This document shows positions 46,865-57,659 of a stretch of DNA of 64,000 nucleotides, piece by piece. Each line of letters begins with the position of its first letter. Position 1 is the stretch's first letter. The position numbers and the translations under genes were made by a program. Source of the DNA: Canna indica (taxonomy: Eukaryota; Streptophyta; Magnoliopsida; Zingiberales; Cannaceae). The stretch lies in NCBI GenBank assembly GCA_034359265.1, contig CP136895.1, positions 48,192,001 to 48,256,000 of the forward strand, given 5' to 3'. The notes under the pieces are model-generated. The model did not search any database, had not been told where the DNA came from, and saw only the letters and a list, made by a program, of their open reading frames with translations.

Positions 46865-47996
46865 GTGGAATTCTGGGAAGGGTTCTCTTTCCTAATAAAC
46901 TAATTAAGCATGAGCAAGAAGTGGCTTTTGCTTTTTGTATTTGTTGTTAATGTGTTAGCTAAGCACTTTCTCTTTTATCAGCTTGATTTGTTTCGTTCCA
47001 TGGTTGGATCGAGATGTCATCCTCTTTATCCTCTACCTCCGATAGAAATCATTAACACCTTAGTTATTCTTCATGTTAATTATTTGAGCGATGTCAATTA
47101 ATTAATTACTTTATCCAACAAAAAGCAGGATCAAAGTTGGTGATGGATGACAATTCTGGATGCTGGAGATTTGCATGCCCAGTAATTAATTCCCTTACAT
47201 ATTGGCATGTGTAGTTCATTTGGCACGAATTGATTAATTAAGGGGGAAGTGGAAATCTACATTACTGTTGTTAATTAATTCAATTAATTGCTAAAAGAAT
47301 TGGTCTTTCCACATAGAAACTTACATGATGCTGATGCTGAAAAGAGTCATCACTCACTGCACTCCAGAAGCATTTGCTGCTATTATTCTATATCTGAAGC
47401 AAACAACTAATTGTCAAGATTATGTTCCTTCTTTGCTTATCTAACATGCTCTCAAACTTTGACTTGTAAATTGTAATGATTATTTAACTGCAAATTAAGT
47501 TCATGGGACTGAAAAGTAAGCAATATATATAATAATAAAAGCAAGGATCAATAAAAGTGGGCCATGAACATATGATGGGCATCACAGAAAGATCAAACCT
47601 TGCTTCACTTTTGTGTGCAAAGAAGGTCTTTAAATTTTCTTCCTTTTGCAAAGCATGCATCTCATGTGGGCCACTTGACAGCGTAATTAATGAGCTAAAG
47701 ATTACACAACCAAAAAATCTCATATCATGGAAGCTGCCCACCACTTGCTCATATGATTATATCCATTGCTGGTAATCGATGGACAAGGTATTGTCTGCTG
47801 ATTTTTGCCATATTAGTATATTACCTTGGCTTTTCCTTATATATATATAATGATTCTTGCATCAACATATCTTGAATCAAGTTGGATTTTGGTTGACTAA
47901 AATGATTTTTGAATCTATTTGATTATATTGCTATTCTTCATTCGACAAATTTTTCCAGTTTGAGATACTTTGACTGTTGCTATTTTTTTCTCTTTG

Positions 47997-48103
47997 GCTA
48001 GTATTTTTTTTGGTGCAGCCATTTATATGATTGATTGTATTATCTTTGACTGTTGTTGTATTACATAAGAATCACCGGTGTAGTCATTCTTATAAATTTT
48101 AGG
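47997..48103 (+). repeat. ~107-bp direct repeat, copy 2
   Basis: Same orientation as 46757-46864, 1.24 kb downstream and just before the CACTA remnant. Confidence 0.85.
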
Positions 48104-48419
48104 AAGGGTCATACTTATTTAATGCTCTGTATCTTAAGGTGAATAATATTTTTTTTTGGAATTTCTAATTTTCTATGAAAATCTTAGACCCGTTTGGAAA
48201 ATATTATTTAACTTTATAAATTTTGTTGATAAAATTTAGTTAAAATATTAGACTGAATATGAATTTAACAAATTCATATTCTATTTAATATTTACTAAAT
48301 TATATTAATCAAATTTATAAATATCAAATAATGATTCCTGAATTATCCTTTATTTGACAGTTTAGGAGCAAAATTATTTATATCGCAAATTTAATCTCGT
48401 TTAAAAACACATGCCATTT

Positions 48420-48514
48420 GAAATTTTGGTAGTATCTCTTTCGTTCTCCGGTACGCTTCAGATGTTTTGCGTACTTGGAGAACTAAAGGGAGATGCTGTC
48501 GAAATTTTCAATGA
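48420..48514. repeat. Imperfect hairpin upstream of the CACTA transposase
   Basis: GAAATTTTGGTAGTATCTCT and TTCGTTCTCC pair with GGAGAACTAAAGGGAGATG and CTGTCGAAATTTTC, giving a ~35-bp imperfect stem around a ~25-bp centre that includes GTACGC and GCGTAC. Such GGGAGATGCTGTCGAAATTT stems recur beside plant CACTA genes in my recollection. Confidence 0.7.
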
Positions 48515-48640
48515 CTTGTGATTAAATGAGATTATAGATGCGATATAAATGATGTGTTCCAGAATGAGATAGGATCACCCTACCTATATGACCATACCCT
48601 TAATAGTAACTTGAAATTAAATTTTGAATTCTAGGATGGA

Positions 48641-50525
48641 TAAGAGTTGGATGTCAGCGCCTCGAGCATCTGAAGCTTATTTTAGAGGCATAGAAGATTT
48701 TGTTAATTTCGTAATTGAACATGAACTGGATGAGAATGACATGATGAAATGTCCATGTAAGAAATGTTTCAACAGAAAACATCAAAAATCATAAGACGTT
48801 AAGGCACACTTGTTATGGAATAAAATATTACCAAAATATACAATTTGGTACTATCATGGTGAACCTATAAGAGCACATATTGAAAATGATACAGTAAATT
48901 TTGAACAAGAGCATCGAACACATAGAGGTGGTTCTAGTAATATACCAACCTTAGTTACAGAGGTATTGGGCACATCAAATTCAGATCTCATTGAACAAGA
49001 GCATCGAATACATAGAGTTGGTGCTAGTAATATACCAACCTTAGTTACAGAGGTATTGGGCATATCAAATTCGGATCTCATTGTTAATGCTGATTCCGAT
49101 GATAGAGATGATGATAATATTGATTTTGATGTCATTGCCGATGATTTTGATGTTAATTCAAATCAACCTCAAAATACACCTGAACAAGTAGAGTTCGTGC
49201 AAGAACCTTCGGAACATCATATGATGGATGATTTTGATGTTCCTCTATACCCGAATTGTGTAAAATACACTAAAACATCATTTATCACTCAATTATATCA
49301 TATAAAGATTCTTAATGATTGGTCCGGGAAATCATTTTCAATGCTGCTAGAATTGTTGAAAGAGGTTTTTTCAGAGGGTAATACCCTTCTGTCAACATGT
49401 TATCAAACCAAAAAATATGTCAAAGATTTAGGTTTGTTCTACCAAAAGATAGATGTTTGTCCAAATGATTGTATGTTGTATATAGACGAAAATTCAGAGG
49501 CATTAACATGTAATGTATGTGGAGCGTCTCGATGGCATCCATCTTCCACTGATGATCAAATGACGAGTCAATTGAAACGAAAAGAAAGACCCGTTAAAAT
49601 ATTGCGCTATTTTCCATTAATCCCAAGGTTGACTCGTTTATACATGTCATCGAAGACAACAAGTTCTATGAGATGACATTTTGATAAACGCACCAAAGAT
49701 GGCATCTTATGACATCCTGCAGATGCTAAAGCATGACAAGATTTTGATAAAAGACATCCAGCTTTTGCTACTGATCCACGTAATGTAAGGTTGGGTTTTT
49801 CAAGTGATGGATTTAATCCATTTCGAACAATGAACACAACTTACAGTACTTGGCCCGTTGTATTGATACCTTATAATATGGAACCCTGGGCATGCATGAA
49901 GAGGTCTTCAATAATATTGTGTATGTTGATACCAAGTGATAAAGGGCCAGGAAATGATATTGATGTCTACTTACAGCCGCTTATTTCAGAGTTGAAGCTG
50001 TTATGGAACAGAGTACCTGCGTATGATAGTATCTCTGGAGAGCAGTTTATCTTGCGTGCAACTTTGTTGTGGACAATTAGTGACTTTCCAGCTTATGTAA
50101 TGTTATCCGGTTGGAGTACGAAAGGATGCTGTGCATGTCCCATATGTGCTAGCAGAACGCATTCTCGTTGGCTCAAATATGGTAAAAAATTTTGTTATAT
50201 GGGTCATCGCAGATGGTTGCCGCAAGGACATCCGTTTCGTCAAGATACAAAGCTATTTGACAGAACAATTGAAAATGATGATGCACCTTTCCCAGTCGAT
50301 TCATCAATTGTTTATAAACAAGTTAAAGATATTAATCATGTTTATGGCAAAATCAAGATCACTGGAAAAAAATGCACACGAATTGATGACAATTTGGTCA
50401 GTCAGTCTGAAAGAAGTTTTGAGACGCAAAGTCAGCAGAGTTCTTATAAGCAAGATTGAGAAACGTGAAAGAATTTTTTTTTTTTTGAGTTACCTTACTG
50501 GCAAAATAATATATTTCGACATAAA

Positions 50526-50528
<3 letters not shown>
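48641..50528 (+). pseudogene. CACTA (En/Spm) TNP2-type transposase, truncated and disrupted
   Basis: Begins MDKSWMSAPRASEAYFRGIE with the transposase-associated zinc motif CPCKKCFNRKH, then HLLWNKILPKYTIWYYHGEP. The Transposase_21 region follows: DWSGKSFSMLLELL, YIDENSEALTCNVCGASRWHP, RLTRLYMSS, FSSDGFNPFRTMNTTYSTWPVV, ISDFPAYVMLSGWSTKGCCA and, near the end, FELPYWQNNIFRH. There are stops at about 48792 and 49674, one or two frameshifts around 49700-49790, and a shift near 50390. The ~30-residue segment HRTHRGGSSNIPTLVTEVLG is tandemly duplicated (48916 and 49006). The family normally continues several hundred residues further; here it runs straight into a TA microsatellite. Confidence 0.9.

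Positions 50529-50568
<40 letters not shown>
50529..50568. repeat. (TA)n microsatellite at the transposase break point
   Basis: About 20 TA units exactly where the transposase frame is lost. Confidence 0.95.
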
Positions 50569-50572
<4 letters not shown>

Positions 50573-51179
50573 TTATTTATTGTTATCAATATATAATCTT
50601 TATATTGTTGGATGTATAAGCCAATAACTCTTACGTGGCTGGTGGTGCTGCTCTGCTATTAATCTTTGTTGGCTGACTTATTTCACCCTACAAAGTGCAA
50701 CACGTAAAGATTAAATAAATAAATAAATAAAGCATAATACATGAACATAAATAAAACTTACCTCTACATGTGCAGAAGCTAGTGCTGCCATAAGTGCACA
50801 ACTTCTATCGTATATGACGTCCTTGCTTCGAACATAATTGACAGGTTACTATTGCACCATGTCTAGAGTATCTCAACGTATTTTTTTTTTTTTTGCCAGG
50901 AGTATCTCAACGTTTGATTATCATGCATTCTCATACAATTCTTTTCTTATAAGTTTTTTTATTTCTTTGACATCTTCATATGCGATGGTAAAATAGGACG
51001 GTCATCCACTTTCGGCAGTGTCTTTAATTCCCATCCAATAGTTCTAAGAAAATAATATATCTTCAAATAAGTATAAATCTCCCATATAGTATTTATGTTA
51101 GGAAGAAAATAAATTTTTCCGCAAGAATCTAAAAATTCAAACGCCATAATATATTCAAAACGAATAAATTCAAAAAAAA
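50569..51179. other. Non-coding stretch
   Basis: AT-rich, with (AAAT)n at about 50713-50733 and a T run at 50881-50895. No gene recognised. Confidence 0.5.
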
Positions 51180-51865
51180 ATTACATGATTCGACCCGGCA
51201 GGGTACCGGTCCTACATCCACGGGGAGAAGAGGGAACTGATCTTTATTAATGAGAGAGAATATCCGGCCAGTACAAGAGAATCAGAATAAAACTGATAAC
51301 TAAACTATAAAGGAAAAATAATGCTTGAAATCAGGTATTTTTCTGCACTCAGGAATTTGAATTCCTGCTTATGCTTGAAAATTATGGATGCGGCGTCTTG
51401 CACTTTTGATCTTCTTGCTTTTGAATGAGACGGTGTGAAGGAGAAGAGAGCCGCCGAAAAGGAACTTTGCTTGAGAAATAAAGCAATTGGGATGATTTGG
51501 AACCTTGTATCAATCTCCTTTTATAAGGGAAAAAGGGAGACGACAACAGCCGATTCAGTTCGAGATTTTTGGAAAAAATCTCGTTGCATGAAGATTTCTA
51601 GGTGAGTTGTCTGCTCCTCATTCGATGGCTCTTTCAATTTGACCAAATAAATCGGAAAACTTGATCGAGAATAGTGCCATTGAGGCTGCAGCTTTTGTCT
51701 ATTTGATTTCAAATTCCATGTTACGAAAAAGTCAAAATTGACCGTTGGAAAAAACTATGCCCGCTCTAGGCTCGCATGCGCTGCGTGCGAGTGCCAGTGC
51801 CAGCGTCTGAATAGTCAGAGTTTGAATATCGTGCAAAAGATTAATTAGTTCCACTAAAAATAAAA
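51180..51865 (-). mobile_element. Copia (Tork-like) LTR remnant
   Basis: On the minus strand, ATTAATAAAGATCAGTTCCC followed by CCCCGTGGATGTAGGACCGG and GGGTCGAATCATGTAA resembles the R-U5 end of Tork/Retrofit-type LTRs. It is on the same strand as, and directly downstream of, the Copia RT remnant at 51870-52580, so it is probably its 3' LTR. Exact limits are unclear. Confidence 0.5.
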
Positions 51866-51869
51866 CCAC

Positions 51870-52580
51870 TTTTATAAGTACATTGTAAGTAGTGCAAAAT
51901 CCATATATTTAACCGCCTCCCAATGTGTTTTTTTCGGATTTGTCATGTATTGGCTCACAACACTGACTGCATATGCTATGTCTGGACGGGTACAAATCAT
52001 GGCGTACATGAGACTGCCAACTATGCTTGCATAAGGTACCTGTGACATACCAATTCTTTTTTTTTTCATCTTTCGGGCATAGCAATTCTGACAATTTGAA
52101 GTGATAGTGGCAAGAAGTGTTTTGACTAATTTTACTTCTTGAATGCCAAAACGCTCAATTGTCTGTTTTACATAAGTCTCCTGTGTTAGGTATAGTTTTC
52201 TTTTTTTGTGGTCGCGCTTTATCTCAATACTAAGGATTTTTCTTGCACCCCCAAGGTCCTTCATGTCAAATTCTCCTTTAAGGTGTTTATTAAGCTTGTC
52301 TATTTCAGTAATATTTTTTGCCACAATAAGCATATCATCAACATAAAAGAGCAGATAAATCATAGAAATAATTGATTTCTTTAAATAAACACAACTATCG
52401 AAAGATGATCTACTGAAATCGATACTGAGCATAAACTGATCAAACCTTTTATACCATTGTTTGGAGATTGCTTGAGGCCATAGAGTAACTTATTTAGGAG
52501 GTAGACATGATCAACTTTATTTTTATCTTCAAACTGATGCAGGAGCTGAGCACATTCGACACCCAAGAAATGCAACTTGA
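51870..52580 (-). pseudogene. Copia reverse transcriptase-RNase H fragment
   Basis: The minus strand reads FEDKNKVDHVYLLNKLLYGLKQSP, then after a frameshift MLSIDFSRSSFDSCVYLKK, the catalytic LLFYVDDMLIVAKN, DLGGARKILSIEI and GSLMYAMICTRPDIAYAVSVVSQ. This is the second half of a Copia RT and the start of RNase H, different from the 41.5-46.2 kb element. Upstream gag and integrase are missing; the fragment is cut where the Gypsy LTR begins. Confidence 0.85.
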
Positions 52581-52591
52581 GAGCTCAAACT

Positions 52592-52874
52592 TGTTTAAGT
52601 GATAGTTTAAATGTGAGTAGGACATGTGGTGTACCCTGAGTTTAAATGTTGTTAATTCTTTTTCCTAGCTGACACGTGCAAAGGGGTATAAATAACCTCT
52701 GCGAGGGTTAGAAAAACCAAATTTCTTTTCTTGAAATGTAATTTTTTCATCCAGTTTCAATTTCCAAGATCGATTCTTCGATCGAATGAAATAAGAGTTA
52801 GGTTCGGGACATTGTCTGAATTCTTTCTTCTTGTTATTGATTTCTTAGCTGAAATCGAGAGTTGTTCTACATCA
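52592..52874 (+). repeat. Gypsy 5' LTR
   Basis: Starts TGTTTAAGTGATAG, has a GTATAAATAAC TATA box at about 52686 and ends TTCTACATCA directly before ATTGGTATCAGAGC (primer site, 52875-52888). The left edge is inferred from the TG start and the end of the Copia remnant. Confidence 0.65.
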
Positions 52875-52905
52875 ATTGGTATCAGAGCTTGGAAATCGCT
52901 GGGCG

Positions 52906-55900
52906 ATGGTGAACCCCGAAGCTGAAAAGGGGCCTCTGCCGGCGACATCGATCTCGCTGGAGGTTGTGTGGAGAGAAATCCAGGCGATGAGTCGACGAAT
53001 GGACGATCTCACAGCTGAAGTGAGGCATGCGATAGCTCGACTATGTTCTGGTGCCGACGCCCATGCTTCAACCAATCGATCAAAGAATCAGGAGAATTTC
53101 AGATCTACCACTTTGGGATGTCAAGTCACCAGCTGCAAATCTGAGTACTTCGATCAAGAGGGAGCTACCTCACATAAGTTTTGACACCAGTTCTCTTTGC
53201 CGGACATGGATTTCGATGACGAGCTGGAGGCGATCCTCGCAGGAACCCAATCCCGCAGATATCAGCAGCCGCCACCACATAGGAATCCTACCCCCTTCAG
53301 TCAACAGAGTAGGTATAACTCCCCCACTGATTACAATGAGTATAAAATGAAGATAGTGTTGGTTGAAATGGCACACTAGAGGGGGGGGGGTGAATAGTGT
53401 GGTAATATATTAATTAGCCAAACTCAGATTTTAATCGTTTCTTGATTAGTTAGACTAAGCACAATATTTATAGCACGCAGAAGCAATTAATACAGAGCAA
53501 TAAGCACAAGCAACTAACAATGCTAACACAAGTGTTTATAGTGGTTCGACCAACCGCCTACTCCACTACCTTGGCTCCACACCAAGGATTTATAACCAAC
53601 TACTGTATAGAACTTGTGTTTTTCTTTGAATACAACTGTGGATATAATTCTCACCTCTTTGAGAACTCCTCAAACCTATTCACCTAGGCAAAACACAAAT
53701 CTACAAAGTCTAACTCTAGGTGTTTCTCAAGCACACCAAGCAATCTATTACAGTGAAAACATGTTTAAAATTACTTCAAATGCAATGAAAAAGAACTATG
53801 AATTTAAGAGAGGAACCAATGCTCTTTTTCCAAGCCTTCAATCGACCGTTCGACCGAATGGATCGTGACTTCATCCATCCGCAGTCCGATCGACCGATGC
53901 AGTGAAACCAGAGGTGTGATCTGTAATCCGGTCGACCGATCGGTCGATCGACGCGCCTTCTGCCAAATTTTGGCTTCAGTCGGTCGACCGATGTAGCCTT
54001 CCGCAATTTTTTCACCAACTTCGGTCGACCGAATAGCTACTGCCATTTTTTGGCATCATTTGATAAACCGATCGGTCGACCGAATAGGCTACTGCCAAAA
54101 TTCTGCCTTGTTTGGTCGACCGAACTCAAGCTGAGGCTGGATTTTACTTTGAATTTTTTACATGCTTTTTTATGGGTTTAGTTACCAAGTTTCAACTTGG
54201 ATAACTTTACAATTTGGCTTGGGATAAAATCATCCTAAGGGTATATTACATGATTTCTAGTTGATCTAAACCCGAGCCTTTCTTTGACGTTTTCTTCTTT
54301 CGTTTCTTCGACGGTCTTTTCTTTCGTTTCGTTTGAACGAACTTCGCATGTTTATCGCAACTTCAACCTGAACTCAAAACTTCACACATAGATTAAATAC
54401 TTATTTGTTATCATCAAAATAAAGATCGAGGCTTGAGAGAAACCCTTAAGCCAATAGATAGATATCCCATTTTTTGATGGACATCTGCACATAGAGGATT
54501 TTCTAGATTGGTTGCATAGTGTGGAAACATTTCTAGATTATATGAATATACCAGAGAATTAGCAGTGCAAATTAGTTTCATATAAGCTGCGGGGCGGAGC
54601 CTCAGCCTAGTGGGATCAGTTTCAATAGAATAGACTGAGGGAGGGCAAAGACAAAATCAGGACTTGGTCTCGAATAAAACAGTTGATGAAAGCTAGGTTT
54701 TTGCCCACCAATTTCGAGCAAGTGCTCTACCAGCAATTCCACCGCTGTCAACAGAAGGGTAGAACAGTGACTGAGTACACTGAGGAGTTCTACAGGCTCA
54801 GTTCTCGAAATAATCTCCAAGAATCGGATGCTCAGCAGGTTGCTAGGTTCATCAATGGGCTTAACACTCCAATTCAGGAGAAATTAGAAATGAGTACAGT
54901 TTGGAACCTTAACGAGGCCGTGAACCTTGCTCTTAGAGTGGAGAAACAATTGAACAAGATTTCCAACAAAGTAAACAACAGATGGAAGCCACCTGCTAAT
55001 TGTTACACTGATAAGTTCCAGTAAACATCCACTCCTAATCAGTTAGCTTCCCAAATCAAACCTTAGTTAACATCAATGGCCAAGTTGGATGACACTGTGC
55101 AAGCTGAGAAGACTAATTGCCAATCAAATAGGCCACCCAATCCTTATTTGAAACCATTCCCACTTCAGTGTTTCAAATGCAACCAGGCAGGGCAAAAATC
55201 CAGTGACTGCCCAAGGAGGAAATTCCTACACATGACCGAGCATGTGGATGATGAGGATGAGCAATGTAATGACTTTGGGGTGCAGGAAGTTGACAATGAA
55301 GCTCAATTGGAAGGGGATGAGGGAGAGCCCCTTATATGCATACTACAGAAACTACTTATTACTGAAAAACAACCAGTGAATTCCCAAAGGAATGAGATTT
55401 TTAGAACCAGGTGCACAGTACAAGGAAAAGTATGCAACTTGATAATAGATGAACAGTTGTGAGAATGTAGTGTCTGCAGCTATGGTGAAAGCATTGAAAC
55501 TACCAATGATACCCCACCCTAATCCTTATAAAATAGGATGGGTAAAGAGAGGAGTGGACATTACACTGAGTCATCAATGTCAAATTCCATTTTCCATTGG
55601 TTCAACATATATGGACCAGGTCACTTGTGATATATTAGACATGGATGCATGTCACATTCTCCTTGGTAGGCCATGGCTATATGACAGGGAGGTGACACAT
55701 AATGTCAAGGGCAATACGTATTCGAACCAAAAGAAACTTACTTTAATGCCTCTTTCACATGAAGCTAGTCAGTCCAAACAAACAAAACAACCCACTGCAG
55801 CTATCCCTACAATTCCTGACATCCATCAGACGACACAAACAAGGGACATCATTATAGCCTTAGTTCTCAAAAATCCAGGGCCAACTGATTCTTACAAAGT

Positions 55901-57659
55901 ACCTGAGGAAGTAAAACCATTGTTAGCAGAATATTCAGACTTACACCCTGATGAATTACCATATGAGCTTCCACCAATAAGGAATATTCAACATGGGATA
56001 AATCTTATTCCTGGTTTAAGCCTTCCAAACCTAGTTCACTATAGGATGAGCCCTAGAGAACATGAAATCCTACAGGGCATTGTAGATGATCTGTTGTTGA
56101 AAAAGCTTATAAGGCAAAGTACTAGCCCATGTGCAGTGCCTGCCTTATTGGTGCCTAAAAAGAATAAATCATGGAGGATGTGCGTGGACAGTAGGGCCAT
56201 CAATAAGATCACAATTAAGTACAGATTTTCTATTCCTAGGCTCGAAGACATGCTAGATAAATTAGAAGGCTCTAAGCTGTTCTCTAAGCTAGACCTTAAA
56301 AGTGGTTACCATCTAATCAGGATTCGAGAAGGAGATGAGTGGAAGATAGCCTTTAAAACTAAAGAAGGCTTGTATGAGTGGCTTGTAATGCCATTTGGGC
56401 TATGTAATGCCCCAAGTACATTTATGAGGCTTATGAATCAAGTCCTCAAACCCTTCAATGGCAAGTTCCTAGTGATGTACTTTGATGACATTTTAATTTA
56501 TAGCAGGACAAGTCCTCAAACCCTTCAATGGCAAGTTCCTAGTGGTGTACTTTGATGACATTTTAATTTACAGCAGGACTAGAACCGAACACATGCAACA
56601 GTTGAAAGAAGTGTTTCAGGTGCTGATAGCCAATAAGCTATACCTTAGCATACATAAGTGTGATTTCCTAACTGAGAAGCTGTTATTTCTGGGTTTTGTC
56701 ATAAGTAAGGATGAAATCGACACTGATCCTAAAAAGGTCCAAGCAATCGTTGATTGGATGCCACCCCGAAATATCACTGAGCTAAGAAGTTTCCTTGGGC
56801 TGACTACCTTTTATAGAAGATTCATTAAGGGGTTTAGTGAACTTGCAGGGCCTCTTACTGACAGTTTAAAAAAAATGTCAATTTGAATGGAATTCAGTAC
56901 AACAAGTCAGTTTCAACACATTGAAAAATAGACAAACAGAAGCTTCAGTTCTAGCTTTGCCAAATTTTGAAAAGGTATTTGAGGTTGAAACAGATGCATC
57001 CAAAGTAGGAATAGGAGTACATAGTTCTAATGCAAGAAGGTAAACCCATTGACTATTTCAGTGAAAAACTAAGTGAAGCTAGGAAAAAGTGGACTACCTA
57101 TGAACTTGAACTATATGCAGTGGTGAGGGCTTTTGACCATTGGACTCATTATCTAGTTCAAAAAGACTTCATCCTACACAACGACCACCAACCTTTGAAA
57201 TACCTGAATTCACAAAAGAAACCGAACTCTCTCCATGCCAGGTGGTTAGAATTTTTGCAAAAGTTTCAATACTCTTTTCAATACAAAGGTGGGAACAAAA
57301 ATAAAGTGGCTGATACCTTGAGCCGAAAGAAGTACATCCTAACTGTTATGAATGTTGAATTAACCAATTTTGAAAACTTGAAGGACTTGTATTCCACAGA
57401 TGAAGATTTTAGCTTACTATGGCAAAAATGCAATAGTGGTGACAATAGTGGGGAATTTAATATCACCGATGGATTTCTTTGCAAAGGTAATAAACTTTGC
57501 ATTCCGAGAACCTCACTAAGAGAGCATCTCATAGAAGAACTTCATGCTGGTGGTTTAGCTGCTCACTTGGGGAGAGATAAGACCCTTAAATTGTTGAAAG
57601 AAAGATACTACTGGCCAAAAATGGTGAAGGACATTACTGTTGGAGAAAGACAACAATAG
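52906..57659 (+). pseudogene. Gypsy gag-protease-RT-RNase H (first part), disrupted
   Basis: Gag starts MVNPEAEKGPLP and has one stop at 53182. After the nested LTR it resumes with IPFFDGHLHIEDFLDWLHS and YQQFHRCQQKGRTVTEYTEEF. The zinc knuckle CFKCNQAGQKSSDC has Gln for His. The protease-like region reads CHILLGRPWLYDREV. RT has CAVPALLVPKKNKSWRMCVD, KLDLKSGYHLIRI, FGLCNAPSTF and the YFDDILIY box. A 70-bp tandem duplication (56439/56509) repeats that box and shifts the frame. RT ends FLGLTTFYRRFIKGFSELAG. RNase H has ETDASK, ELELYAVVRAFDHW and NDHQPLKYL. The integrase zinc-binding start LHAGGLAAHLGRDKT runs to YYWPKMVKDIT at the second nested LTR. Confidence 0.9.
53357..54456 (-). mobile_element. 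Solo LTR of the SIRE/Maximus-like family, inserted in Gypsy gag
   Basis: 1100 bp, flanked by GATAG at 53352-53356 and 54457-54461. The plus strand begins TGTTGGTTGAAATGGCACAC and ends CTTAAGCCAATA, the reverse complement of the family LTR ends with one C-to-T change at the terminus. Removing it restores the Gypsy gag reading ...KI/DIPFF. The palindrome cluster (GGTCGACCGAT, CTGCCAAATTTTGGC) lies at about 53838-54125. Confidence 0.92.

Larger units (their letters stand above)
46164..48419. other. Non-coding region with duplicated segments
   Basis: AT-rich. It contains a ~33-bp direct repeat (TCTTATGTTGCTATGTATCA...) around 46436 and 46518, GGTTATAT reiterations near 46620-46660, and a ~108-bp repeat pair listed separately. 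Small open frames (46415-46705, 47557-47775) are unrecognised. Confidence 0.5.

Noticed and set aside
53838..54125. The GGTCGACCGAT clusters as a CRISPR array
   Set aside because: Spacing is irregular, there are no unique equal-length spacers, and the cluster is an internal part of a plant LTR.
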